Source of the DNA: Paucibacter sp. TC2R-5
GTDB taxonomy: Bacteria; Pseudomonadota; Gammaproteobacteria; Burkholderiales; Burkholderiaceae_C
Direction of reading: 5' to 3'
Length of the DNA: 64,000 nucleotides
Assembly: GCF_025717605.1 (NCBI RefSeq)
Contig: NZ_JAJIRQ010000005.1
Location: forward strand, 248,001-312,000
Both the position numbers and the translations under genes were made by a program. Below the pieces are notes generated by a model that was not told the origin of the DNA, searched no databases, and saw only the letters and a list, made by a program, of their open reading frames with translations. The first letter of the stretch is position 1. Each line of letters starts with the position of its first letter. Shown here one piece after another: positions 46,540 to 55,021 of this stretch.

Positions 46540-48408
46540 ATGAAGAATAGAAATAGCGTGGCTGCCTTGGCTTTAGGTGCGCTGGTCTTGCTGCTGGCGC
46601 TGGCACCGCTTGGCGCCAGCGCTGCCAGCGCTGCCAGCGGTACCAGTATCGGCGCCGCCCCTGGCGGCTCCGCAAGGCCGCCGGCGGCAAGCGTCAGCAA
46701 GCAAGAGGCCAAACGCTTGCAGCAGCTGCTTTCCGACTACTACCTCGCCAGGAGCCGGTACGAGCCGCTGGGGGCAAGTGCGAGCGGAGATCAGCGATTC
46801 GACGACCAACTCGGCCTCAGCATTGCACCGCATCTGCAGGCCAAGCAATACGCGCTGTACCGCCAATTTGCCGCGCGCCTGCAGCAGATCAAGCCGGCGC
46901 AGCTTGGGCAGGCAGACCGCATCAACTACGAAATTCTCGACTACGAACTGGCCGAGGCTCTGTCTTTCGAGCCTTTCCCGACCCATCTATTGCCTATCGA
47001 TCAAGAGGACAGCGTGCCGGTGCAACTGGCCAATTACTCCAGCGGTGACGGTCCTCAAGCGCTCTCAACGCCTAAGCAATACTGGGCTTATCTGAATCGA
47101 CTCAGGCAATTGACGCCCTGGATAGATCAGGCCATTGCCAATATGCGTGAGGGCATACAGACCGGCATCGTGCCGCCCAAGGCCTTGGTGGTCGCGGCTC
47201 TGCCGCAGCATCAACAGATTGTCAGCAGCACGGCCGAGGCGAGCGTTTTCTACAGCCCGATCAAGCGCCTGGAAGCAGGTGCGACGGCGGGCTTTTCGGC
47301 GGCCGAGCGGCGCCGTCTTGGCGCTGCCTACCGGCGCGAAATCGACACACATCTCAACCCGGCCTTGGCCCGTTTGGCGCAGTTTTTGCAAACCGACTAT
47401 CTGCCGGCAAGCCGCAGCAGCGCCGGCTTGGGCGCGCTGCCGAATGGCGAAAAATGGTACAGGGCAGCCGTCGCAAGCGCCACCGGCAGCCTTTTGGATC
47501 CGGCGCAGATTCACGCCATCGGCCTGACCGAAGTGGCGCGCATACAGCAGCAGTTTGAGTTGCTGGGGCCGAAGCTGGGCTATAGCGGGCCGGCGGCTGA
47601 TTTGCCGCAATGGGTTGCTGCGCAAGACCGCTTTCGTCCCTTCAACAGCGCGGATGAAGTCAACGACTGGTTTCGCCGGCTCGACCGCCAACTGGACGGC
47701 AAATTGCCGGCGCTGTTCAGCCTGATGCCCAAGGCTGGCCTGGAGGTTCGGCTTGAGCCCGAGTTGACCCGGGCGACGGCGTCAGACCACTACACCAGCC
47801 CCAGCGCCGACGGCCAGCGGCCCGGCGTGTTCTGGTCGGTGGTCAATGATCCTCGCCGTTATGACAGCACCCAGATGAGCAGCCTGTTTTTACATGAGGG
47901 GCGCCCCGGCCACCACTTTCAGATCGCCCTGCAGCAGGAGTTGAACTTGCCGGACTTCCGCAAGTTCGGCGGCAACAACGCTTTCATGGAGGGCTGGGCG
48001 CTTTACGCCGAAACGCTGGGTCAGGAAATGGGCTTGTATGAGGATACGGCGCAGTATTTTGGCCATCTCAATTCGGAGCTGCTGCGCGCCGCGCGCTTGG
48101 TGGTGGACACCGGCCTGCATGCGCAGGGCTGGACACGCGAGCAGGCCATCCAATACCTGCAGTCGACATTGGGCTACGACCTGGATGAGGCGACCAGCGC
48201 GATCGAGCGCTATATGGCCAGTCCGGGCCAGGCGCTGGGCTACAAGATCGGCGCCATGAAGATCGCGGCGCTGCGCCAGCGAGCCAGCAAGGCCTTGGGA
48301 GCCAAGTTCAGCTTGCCCGCCTTTCATGCCGCCGTGATCGGCGAGGGCTGCCTGCCGCTGCCTGTGCTTGAGGCCAAGGTCGAACGCTGGATTGAGGCTC
48401 AGAAATAG
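46540..48408 (+). CDS. DUF885-family hydrolase, exported
   Basis: 622 residues from the ATG at 46540; the open frame further upstream belongs to the Stealth gene read in another frame. ALALGALVLLLALAPLGASAAS is a signal peptide. The DUF885 core has FWSVVNDPRRYDSTQMSSLFLHEGRPGHHFQIALQQE, containing HExRPGHH, a zinc-binding-type motif, and NNAFMEGWALYAETLG with a third ligand Glu. YMASPGQALGYKIGAMKIAALRQRA is the usual closing motif. The family is thought to contain metallopeptidases, but few are characterised. Confidence 0.88.
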   Translation: MKNRNSVAALALGALVLLLALAPLGASAASAASGTSIGAAPGGSARPPAASVSKQEAKRLQQLLSDYYLARSRYEPLGASASGDQRFDDQLGLSIAPHLQAKQYALYRQFAARLQQIKPAQLGQADRINYEILDYELAEALSFEPFPTHLLPIDQEDSVPVQLANYSSGDGPQALSTPKQYWAYLNRLRQLTPWIDQAIANMREGIQTGIVPPKALVVAALPQHQQIVSSTAEASVFYSPIKRLEAGATAGFSAAERRRLGAAYRREIDTHLNPALARLAQFLQTDYLPASRSSAGLGALPNGEKWYRAAVASATGSLLDPAQIHAIGLTEVARIQQQFELLGPKLGYSGPAADLPQWVAAQDRFRPFNSADEVNDWFRRLDRQLDGKLPALFSLMPKAGLEVRLEPELTRATASDHYTSPSADGQRPGVFWSVVNDPRRYDSTQMSSLFLHEGRPGHHFQIALQQELNLPDFRKFGGNNAFMEGWALYAETLGQEMGLYEDTAQYFGHLNSELLRAARLVVDTGLHAQGWTREQAIQYLQSTLGYDLDEATSAIERYMASPGQALGYKIGAMKIAALRQRASKALGAKFSLPAFHAAVIGEGCLPLPVLEAKVERWIEAQK

Positions 48409-48430
48409 GCAGGCGAGGGCGAGGCTTGTG

Positions 48431-48466
48431 GCCCGCTGCCGCCCAGCGCAATTGCTCTCAGCGGGC
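48431..48466. terminator. Hairpin between convergent DUF885 and GGDEF genes
   Basis: GCCCGCTG (48431-48438) pairs with CAGCGGGC (48459-48466) and there is no T-run. A weak bidirectional terminator candidate. Confidence 0.35.
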
Positions 48467-48482
48467 GCCGCGTAAGCTCACC

Positions 48483-49394
48483 TCAGGTCGAGACAATTTG
48501 GTTGCGGCCCTTGAGTTTTGCGGCGAACAGCCGCTTGTCGGCTAGATTGATCAATTCTTTGAGGGTATTGGTTTCCTGCGGGTACATCATGGCCAAACCA
48601 ATACTGACCGTCACGGTCGGCAAAACCGTCGATTTTTCATTTGGAATCTGCAACTGCCGGATTTCTGCCATGAGTCGTTCGAGGACAACCATGGCTTGCT
48701 CAATATTTGTATTGCCGAAGACATAGACAAACTCCTCGCCACCGTAGCGGGCGCAGATGTCCCCCGGGCGCTTCCCTTGGCTAGACAAGGTTTCGGCGAT
48801 ACGTATAAGGCAATCATCCCCAGCTTGATGCCCATAATGGTCATTGAGCAGTTTGAAGAAATCTATATCTATCATGGCCAAGCTGATGGGTACTTGCAGC
48901 CTGGCGCATCGATTCCATTCCGCCGCTAGAAACTCATTAAACCAACGTCGATTGAAAATGCCGGTCAGACCATCGAGTCGGGATAGCGCCATGACCGCTT
49001 CTTCCGCTGCTTTTCTTTTTGTGATGTTTTGGTGAGAAATGAGGAAATAGGTTTCCGACAGGTAATCAAACGGTTTTACCGTCATCATGAACCAGCGAAC
49101 TTCATCGGGGCTATTGCAGGGATATTCGAAATTGAAGACGCCTTGCCCCGCTGCGATTAAATTCCTGATGCCTTTTGCGGCGGCGCTGCTGAATTCCTCA
49201 CCGTAGTCTGCGGAACTGTCGCAGACAGCGAGATAGTTCACATCGGTCCAGTCCATCGTCGGACAGGAATTTTCCTGCCCGAATTGGGTCCAGGCCCTAT
49301 TGACGAATCGAATCAAACCTGTGCGATCGATAACAACAATATGCTCGGACAGGCTGTTGATTGTGGTCAGCAAAAACGCGTAGCTGTTGATCAT
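48483..49394 (-). CDS. PAS-GGDEF diguanylate cyclase
   Basis: 303 residues. The N-terminal PAS domain (SEHIVVIDRTGLIRFVNRAWTQFG to ISHQNITKRKAAEE) is followed by a GGDEF domain with an intact active site (RYGGEEFVYVF) and an inhibitory I-site RxxD (RPGD) upstream. It should make cyclic di-GMP in response to a PAS signal. No membrane helix is visible, so it is cytosolic. Base composition is noticeably lower in GC than the neighbours, a possible sign of transfer. Convergent with DUF885. Confidence 0.92.
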   Translation of the reverse strand: MINSYAFLLTTINSLSEHIVVIDRTGLIRFVNRAWTQFGQENSCPTMDWTDVNYLAVCDSSADYGEEFSSAAAKGIRNLIAAGQGVFNFEYPCNSPDEVRWFMMTVKPFDYLSETYFLISHQNITKRKAAEEAVMALSRLDGLTGIFNRRWFNEFLAAEWNRCARLQVPISLAMIDIDFFKLLNDHYGHQAGDDCLIRIAETLSSQGKRPGDICARYGGEEFVYVFGNTNIEQAMVVLERLMAEIRQLQIPNEKSTVLPTVTVSIGLAMMYPQETNTLKELINLADKRLFAAKLKGRNQIVST

Positions 49395-49508
49395 TCAGCT
49401 CGCAACATGGTTGCGTCCTGGTGTCGGTGCAGTGTCGAAGATGCTAACAGGCAGCCAAGTGCTCAGGTGAGGAACGAAATCAACGTCCGGCCGACGCGGC
49501 TCAAGACA

Positions 49509-50348
49509 TCACACCGGGCACGCAACTTTGGCGCTGCGCGTTCGCGCTCGGTACAGCCCGCCGCCAATGGCGGTACAAAGAGCCATCACGAGCAGACCAT
49601 CGGCACTCGGCGAGAACAGCCAGGCCTGCGGGCCGGACAGCGCCAAGCCGCCGGCCAGGGCGAGCTGCGCGCTGATATTCATGCTCGCGTGTAGCGCAAA
49701 GGCCGGCCAGATCGATGGCCAGCGCAGAAACAACTCGATATAGAGCCATTGCATCGCCAGCACACCGAGCAGAAGGCGCGGCGCCAGCGTCCAGAGCGAC
49801 TCGCTGGAGTAGGCGGCCGTCAGCAGGTCCAGATAGGGCAGGTGCCAGGCAAACCAGATCAAGGCGCCGAGCAGCAGCACGCGCAAGTACGAGGTTCGCG
49901 CCAGCAGGCTGGGCAACAAATAGCCGCGCCAACCCGACTCTTCCAGAAAGGCAAACAAGGCGATGCCGAGCGCGCTCGGCAGCAACTGCGCCATGGCCAG
50001 CGGCTTCGGACGCAGCACCAGGCTGCCCCAGGCTAAGCCGATGGCGATCACCAGACCGACCGCCAAAACCGCAGCAAGTGCAGCCACCGCAGCGGCCCTG
50101 GCGCTGCGCTCGTGCCAAGCGAAGTAGCCCCCCTGGGCCGGACGGCGGGTCGCGGCGTCCCGCCGTCTGAACACAAAGCCCAACAGGGCCGGCGACAGTA
50201 TCCACAAAAGCATGCCTGTCGTGCCGCTCGGGGCTATCACCTGCCCCTGGTCAAACACCATGCGGCCAAGCAGGCCGGCGCCAATGGCGAGGGCGCCAAA
50301 CAGCAGCGGCAGCAGCGGCAGCTGCTGTTTGGCGCCCGATCTGTTCAC
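49509..50348 (-). CDS. CPBP-family intramembrane metalloprotease
   Basis: 279 residues from a GTG at 50348 that overlaps the DinB stop as GTGA; the longer open frame upstream is DinB read out of frame. About eight membrane helices. FAFLEESGWRGYLLP (EExxxR motif), WFAWHLPYLDLL and HASMNISAQLAL are the three CPBP/Rce1 motifs that hold the metal. Bacterial members take part in processing or self-immunity to peptides. Its placement after LytTR and DinB genes suggests it is an output of that system. Confidence 0.87.
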   Translation of the reverse strand: MNRSGAKQQLPLLPLLFGALAIGAGLLGRMVFDQGQVIAPSGTTGMLLWILSPALLGFVFRRRDAATRRPAQGGYFAWHERSARAAAVAALAAVLAVGLVIAIGLAWGSLVLRPKPLAMAQLLPSALGIALFAFLEESGWRGYLLPSLLARTSYLRVLLLGALIWFAWHLPYLDLLTAAYSSESLWTLAPRLLLGVLAMQWLYIELFLRWPSIWPAFALHASMNISAQLALAGGLALSGPQAWLFSPSADGLLVMALCTAIGGGLYRARTRSAKVACPV

Positions 50349-50833
50349 AAGGCGCGGTGCATGAATGTCGTCAAAGTCTCGGGTGGCGGCTGCACACCGG
50401 CCTGGAACAAGATCCGGCCGACGGCACCGCGGTGATAGCCGCCATGCGTGATCAGGTGCATCAGCATCTCGGCACGCGTCATGCGACCGGCCTTGCCGTC
50501 GACGAAAGTGAAGGCCACTTCTTCGGCCAGCTCTGCGTCGCCGAGTCCGCGCACATAAGTCTCCAGCCACTGGTCGGCCGTCTGCTGGGCTTCGAACAGA
50601 TCGACCAACGCCGGTGTCTCCGCTGTGTTCAGGCCGGTATAACCATGCGCCAGACCTTGCAGATTGCCGTGGAAAATCTTGTCCACCACATAGATATGGT
50701 TCAGCACGCGGGTGGCGTTATGCCGCTCTTGCGCTTGGCTGGTTTCATGCAGGCTGATGACCAGTGGAAACAGATCCTGATTGGCCCAGGTCTTGAAGGC
50801 GATCAGTTTGAGCAGCAGCGGTTTGATGGACAT
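50345..50833 (-). CDS. DinB-family metal-dependent protein
   Basis: 162 residues, four-helix bundle. NATRVLNHIYVVDKIFHGNL gives the first metal His, and EMLMHLITHGGYHRGAVGRIL the other two (HxxxH), the standard DinB/YfiT pattern. Such proteins are thiol-dependent transferases or related enzymes (mycothiol or bacillithiol S-transferase-like), though betaproteobacteria lack those thiols and the function is open. It is 21 bases after the LytTR gene and overlaps the CPBP gene. Confidence 0.88.
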   Translation of the reverse strand: MSIKPLLLKLIAFKTWANQDLFPLVISLHETSQAQERHNATRVLNHIYVVDKIFHGNLQGLAHGYTGLNTAETPALVDLFEAQQTADQWLETYVRGLGDAELAEEVAFTFVDGKAGRMTRAEMLMHLITHGGYHRGAVGRILFQAGVQPPPETLTTFMHRAL

Positions 50834-50854
50834 GAGGGTGTGTGGCTTGGCGGT

Positions 50855-51619
50855 TCAAAAACTCAGCAGCTCCTTCAGCTCGGCCGCATTGCGGCGCGAG
50901 ACCTCCAGGCGCTTGCCGTCGATCATGGTGATCTCAAAGCCCTCGCGAATCGACTCCGCGATGCCTTTGATGGCTTGCAGATTGACCAGATGCTGCCGGC
51001 TGGCGCGGAAAAAAAGCTGCGTCGGCAGGCGTTCCTCAATCTGGTTCAATGACTTTTTAACATAGGCGCTTTTGGTCTCGCCTGCGGGCTGGGTGAAAAA
51101 CACCCGCACATAGTTCTTGCAGCTCTCAATGTAGAGAATCGAAGGCAGGGCGAGCAAGTGACAATGGTCACCGTCCTTGATGAAAATCTTGCTGTTGAGG
51201 TCCAGCACCGGTTTGGGTTCGGTTTCGGCCTCGGGCCCGGTCTGAGCCAACTCCGGCTCGGCGCTCAGCTTGGCCACTGCTTGCGCCAGCCGCAGCGGGC
51301 TGATCGGTTTGAGCAGGTAGTCGACCGTGTTGAAGTCAAAGGAGCGGATCGCGTGCTCGGAGAAGGCGGTCGTGAACACGATGCGCGGCGTGTAGGCTAG
51401 CTTTTCCAGCAACTCGAAACCGCTGTCGCCGGGCATGTGGATGTCAAGGAAAAGAAGGTCGGGCCGCAGCTCTTCGATCAGGACGCGCGCGTTTTCGGCG
51501 TTATCGGCCTGCCCCAAGACCTCGATCTGTTCGGTAAAGGCACCCAACATGCGCACCAGGCCTTCGCGAGCCAGCCGCGAATCCTCGATCACCAAGGCTC
51601 TTTGTTTGGTTTTGCTCAT
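50855..51619 (-). CDS. LytTR-family response regulator
   Basis: 254 residues. The receiver (ALVIEDSRLAREGLVRML to DYLLKPISPLRLAQAV) has the acidic pair, the phosphoacceptor Asp in LLFLDIHMPGDSG, and the conserved Lys in LLKP. The C-terminal LytTR DNA-binding domain includes ILYIESCKNYVRVFF, RLPTQLFFRASRQHLVNLQAIKGI and KRLEVSRRNAAELKELL. It overlaps the kinase gene by one base. It binds paired direct repeats in target promoters in other systems. Confidence 0.94.
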   Translation of the reverse strand: MSKTKQRALVIEDSRLAREGLVRMLGAFTEQIEVLGQADNAENARVLIEELRPDLLFLDIHMPGDSGFELLEKLAYTPRIVFTTAFSEHAIRSFDFNTVDYLLKPISPLRLAQAVAKLSAEPELAQTGPEAETEPKPVLDLNSKIFIKDGDHCHLLALPSILYIESCKNYVRVFFTQPAGETKSAYVKKSLNQIEERLPTQLFFRASRQHLVNLQAIKGIAESIREGFEITMIDGKRLEVSRRNAAELKELLSF

Positions 51620-52698
51620 CAGCTGAATTCCTTGGGCAGGCTGAGTTCGACCTGGAAATGGCCGGGAGTCGATTTGATGCCTAGCGCCGCACGCTCGCCG
51701 TAGAGCAAATGCAGGCGCCGCTTGAAATTGGGCAGACCCAGGCCGAGTCCTTGCCCGGCCGGTGTGGTGGCGGCATTGAGTGGCGAGTCGTTGCTGACCA
51801 GCAGCCGCAGCTTGTCGCCGACGTCGATCACTTCAACGCTGAGTGTGCCGCCTTGGGGCAAGTGGTCGAGGCCATGTTTGATCGCGTTCTCGACCAAGAG
51901 CTGCAAGACCATGGGCGGCAAGAGGCAGCTCATCAGCGCGGGCGCTGCGTTGATCCTGAAGTCCAGCCTGTCCTCCATTTGGGTGCGCATGATGGAGACA
52001 TAGGCCTCGATGATGGCTAACTCCTGGTTCAAACGGGTCTTGCTTTGCTGGCTGCTCTCCAGCGAGTAGCGCAGCAGCTCGGACAAGGCCACGATCATCG
52101 CGTCGGCGCGCTCACCGTCTTCATGGATCATGAAGCGGATATTGTTCAGCGCGTTGAACAGAAAATGCGGTTTGAGCTGGTTGGTCAAACTGCTCATTTG
52201 CGCGGCTTTCAAGCTCATCTGCAGCTGAAGATTTTGCACTTCACCCTCGCGGGCGCGCTGTGCGGCGGCGGCGCTGATGTAGACAAAGGCCCAGGCGCTG
52301 ATGAAGAGCTGGGCCTGCAGACCATTGCTGAGGATGTTGCGCAGCAGAAAGCTCGGGGCGTCGAAATCCGCCCGCCCGCCGTTGATCTGGGTCCAAAAGA
52401 AAGGTATCACCATGGCCGCCACTGCCGCCATCACGGCCACACCGCTCAGGCTGCTGTAGCCGATGACGACAGGGATCAGGCGCCCCATTGCTAGCCCAGC
52501 CCAGCCGCGCCGCAAATAGAGCCAGCGAAAGCCCAGCACCGCCAGCGTGTAGGGCGCCGTCCAGGCCAGGGTGTTGGCCAGATTGTTGGCGTCCAGCCGA
52601 CCAAACAAGAGGATGCTGAGCAGCGTCACCGCCGCGATAAAGCCCATGGCCGCGCCGTGATAGAGCCAGAACCGCCGCTCGCGGGGGAAGAACTTCAT
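51619..52698 (-). CDS. LytS-type sensor histidine kinase
   Basis: 359 residues with about five to six membrane helices in the first 150 residues, then the His_kinase domain: LTNQLKPHFLFNALNNIRFMIHEDGERADAMI, with the phosphoacceptor His in QLKPHFLFNALN. The ATPase domain includes LQLLVENAIKHGL and GQGLGLPNFKRRLHLLYG. It pairs with the LytTR regulator. The signal is unknown. It begins the four-gene minus-strand run. Confidence 0.93.
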   Translation of the reverse strand: MKFFPRERRFWLYHGAAMGFIAAVTLLSILLFGRLDANNLANTLAWTAPYTLAVLGFRWLYLRRGWAGLAMGRLIPVVIGYSSLSGVAVMAAVAAMVIPFFWTQINGGRADFDAPSFLLRNILSNGLQAQLFISAWAFVYISAAAAQRAREGEVQNLQLQMSLKAAQMSSLTNQLKPHFLFNALNNIRFMIHEDGERADAMIVALSELLRYSLESSQQSKTRLNQELAIIEAYVSIMRTQMEDRLDFRINAAPALMSCLLPPMVLQLLVENAIKHGLDHLPQGGTLSVEVIDVGDKLRLLVSNDSPLNAATTPAGQGLGLGLPNFKRRLHLLYGERAALGIKSTPGHFQVELSLPKEFS

Positions 52699-52770
52699 CG
52701 CTTTTTTCGCTGCTTTGCTGGCTAGGTGAATAGAGGGGGCTGCGCGCGGATTGTCGTGCTCATTGCTCGC

Positions 52771-54807
52771 TCACCACAGGCGCACGCGCTCGGCGGCGGG
52801 CTTGAACATTTTGTCGCCGGCGTGGGTGCCGAAGGCTTCGTGGAAACCGTCGACATTCTGCGCCGGCCCATTGGCGCGGAATTCGTTCGGCGCATGCGGG
52901 TCAGAGCTCAGCAGCTGCAGCGTGCGCTCATCGCGGCGTTTGACACGCCAGCTTTGCGCGAAGCTCAAGAAGAAGCGCTGCTCGCCGCTGTAGCCGTCAA
53001 TCACCGGCGCCGGCCGGCCGCCCAGGCTGGCTTGGTAGGCCTTGAACGCGATTTGAAGGCCGATCAGATCGGCCATATTCTCCGGCAGGGTCAGCTCGCC
53101 ATTGACATGCTTGCCCGGCAGAGCCTCCAGCGCATTGAACTGCGCCACCAGCTTGGCGCCGAGCGCCTCGAAAGCCTTGCGGTCGGCCTCGGTCCACCAG
53201 GGCCGCATCACGCCGTCGCCGTCGAATTGGGCGCCCATATTGTCGAAGCCATGGCTGATTTCATGGCCGATTTGCGCGCCGATGCCGCCGTAATTGGCTG
53301 CGTCATCGGCTTGCATCTCGAACAGCGGCGCTTGCAAAATGCCGGCCGTCAGATTGATCTCATTGCCCATCGGGTCATAGAAGGCATTGACCTCCAACGG
53401 CGACATCGCCCAGGCCTTGCGGTCCATGGGCTTGCCGGCCGCCGCGGCCTTGTGCTCCCAAGCAAAGCGCTTGGCGCGCTGCTGGTTGCCGAAGGCGTCA
53501 CCGGTGCGCAACTCCAAGGCGCTGTAGTCGCGCCATTGGTCCGGGTGACCGATCTTGGCCTTGTACTTGGACAGCTTGTCCAGCGCGGCTGCCTTGGTGG
53601 CGGGCTCCATCCAGCTATTGGCCGCCATCAGCTGCTGGTAGGCGGCCAGCACATTGTTGAAAATGAGCTCGACCTTCTGCTTGTGCGCAGCCGGGAAATG
53701 GCGGGCCACATATTGCTGGGCCAAGGCTTCGTTCAGCGCCTCGCTCAACTGCTCCAAGGCGCGCTTAGCCCGTGGGCGGTCGGCTTGTGCGCCCGTGACG
53801 GCCTTGCCGTGGAAAGCAAAATGCGCCGCCCTAAAGCCCTGCGGCAAGACCTGCGCGCTAGCGTCCAGGCTGCGCAGTGTGAAGTAGGCCTGCCAGTCGG
53901 CCAGCGGCAACTCGGCGAAGAGCCGGGCGGTGGCGATGGCCGTGTCCAGCTGGGTGACAGTGACCTTGTCCTCTGCTGAGATCTTGGCGGCGGCCAGAAA
54001 AGCCTGCCAGTCGAAGCCGGGGGCTTTGCCCATCAGCTCCTCGGCCGTTAGCGGGTTGTACATCTTGGCCGGGTTGCGTGCCTCGCTCAAGGGGGTGTGC
54101 GCTTGGGCCAGGCGAGTCTCCAGGCTCAGCACGCGCTGGGCCAGCTCGGCCGGCTTGGGAAGCCCGGCGAGTTCGGCCAAGCGGGTCAGATAAGTCAGAT
54201 AGGCTGCCCGAGCTTTAGCGAATTGAGCATCGTCCAGCTTCAGGTAGTAGTCGCGGTCGGGCAGACCCAAGCCGCCTTGCCAGGCCATCACGCGGTTCAG
54301 GCCCGGGTTCATGAAGTCGGCAAAGCCGCCCCAAAGCCAGATCGGCGTTTCGATCTGCCCTTGGGCGCGGCCGGCCCAGGCAGCGAGTTGCTGCGGGGTC
54401 TTGATGGCGGCGATCTCGGCCAGCAGCGGTTTGATGGGTGCCAGGCCCGCCTTGTCGATGGCGGCGTTGTCCAGATAGGCGGCGTAATAGTCGCCGATCT
54501 TCTTGGCGCTGCTGGCCTTGGGCTGGGGCTTGCTGGCGAGTTCTTGCAAGATGCTGCGGATGCGCTGGTCCACCACGGCCGGCATATCGGTGCCGTGCAG
54601 CTCGGCCTTGTCGGCCGCAATCGCCTTGTCTCGCAGCCAGGTGCCGCTGCTATGGCGATAGAGATCGTCTTGCGCGCGCACGGCTTGATCGAAGCCGGGC
54701 AGGTCCAGCCCGGATTGAGCTTGGGTGGCGCCAGCCGGCGCGGCGTAGCCGGCCAGTTGAAGGAGCAAAGCGACGCTGCTGAGTTTGAGGAGTTGGCGGG
54801 CTTTCAT
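52771..54807 (-). CDS. M13-family (neprilysin/PepO-like) metallopeptidase
   Basis: 678 residues from the ATG at 54807, where a signal peptide begins (KARQLLKLSSVALLLQLAGYAAPAGA). The zinc site is GAQIGHEISHGFDNMG (HExxH) and the third ligand region is ENMADLIGLQIA. NAFYDPMGNEINLTAGILQAPLF is also diagnostic. The C-terminus ends in the near-invariant RVRLW. It cleaves peptides of limited length in the periplasm or outside the cell. It is divergent from the hybrid kinase. Confidence 0.94.
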   Translation of the reverse strand: MKARQLLKLSSVALLLQLAGYAAPAGATQAQSGLDLPGFDQAVRAQDDLYRHSSGTWLRDKAIAADKAELHGTDMPAVVDQRIRSILQELASKPQPKASSAKKIGDYYAAYLDNAAIDKAGLAPIKPLLAEIAAIKTPQQLAAWAGRAQGQIETPIWLWGGFADFMNPGLNRVMAWQGGLGLPDRDYYLKLDDAQFAKARAAYLTYLTRLAELAGLPKPAELAQRVLSLETRLAQAHTPLSEARNPAKMYNPLTAEELMGKAPGFDWQAFLAAAKISAEDKVTVTQLDTAIATARLFAELPLADWQAYFTLRSLDASAQVLPQGFRAAHFAFHGKAVTGAQADRPRAKRALEQLSEALNEALAQQYVARHFPAAHKQKVELIFNNVLAAYQQLMAANSWMEPATKAAALDKLSKYKAKIGHPDQWRDYSALELRTGDAFGNQQRAKRFAWEHKAAAAGKPMDRKAWAMSPLEVNAFYDPMGNEINLTAGILQAPLFEMQADDAANYGGIGAQIGHEISHGFDNMGAQFDGDGVMRPWWTEADRKAFEALGAKLVAQFNALEALPGKHVNGELTLPENMADLIGLQIAFKAYQASLGGRPAPVIDGYSGEQRFFLSFAQSWRVKRRDERTLQLLSSDPHAPNEFRANGPAQNVDGFHEAFGTHAGDKMFKPAAERVRLW

Positions 54808-55021
54808 GGGGGAGGGCTTTCGTGTTGAAGTGTCTGGTGGGCAGTCAGGGCGTATCAGCAGGCCCGGCGTCGCCAGTGTCTCGAGTAGCCGCTTGTTTTG
54901 GGGGAAAAGGTGCCGAGCGGCAATGGGCGGGGATGAGTGGCGCCTCGGTGCATCACGGCCACTGCCAGCCGCCAAATTCAGGCATAGTTGAGCAACTTGT
55001 CCAGCGTGAGACTCCAGCTCT

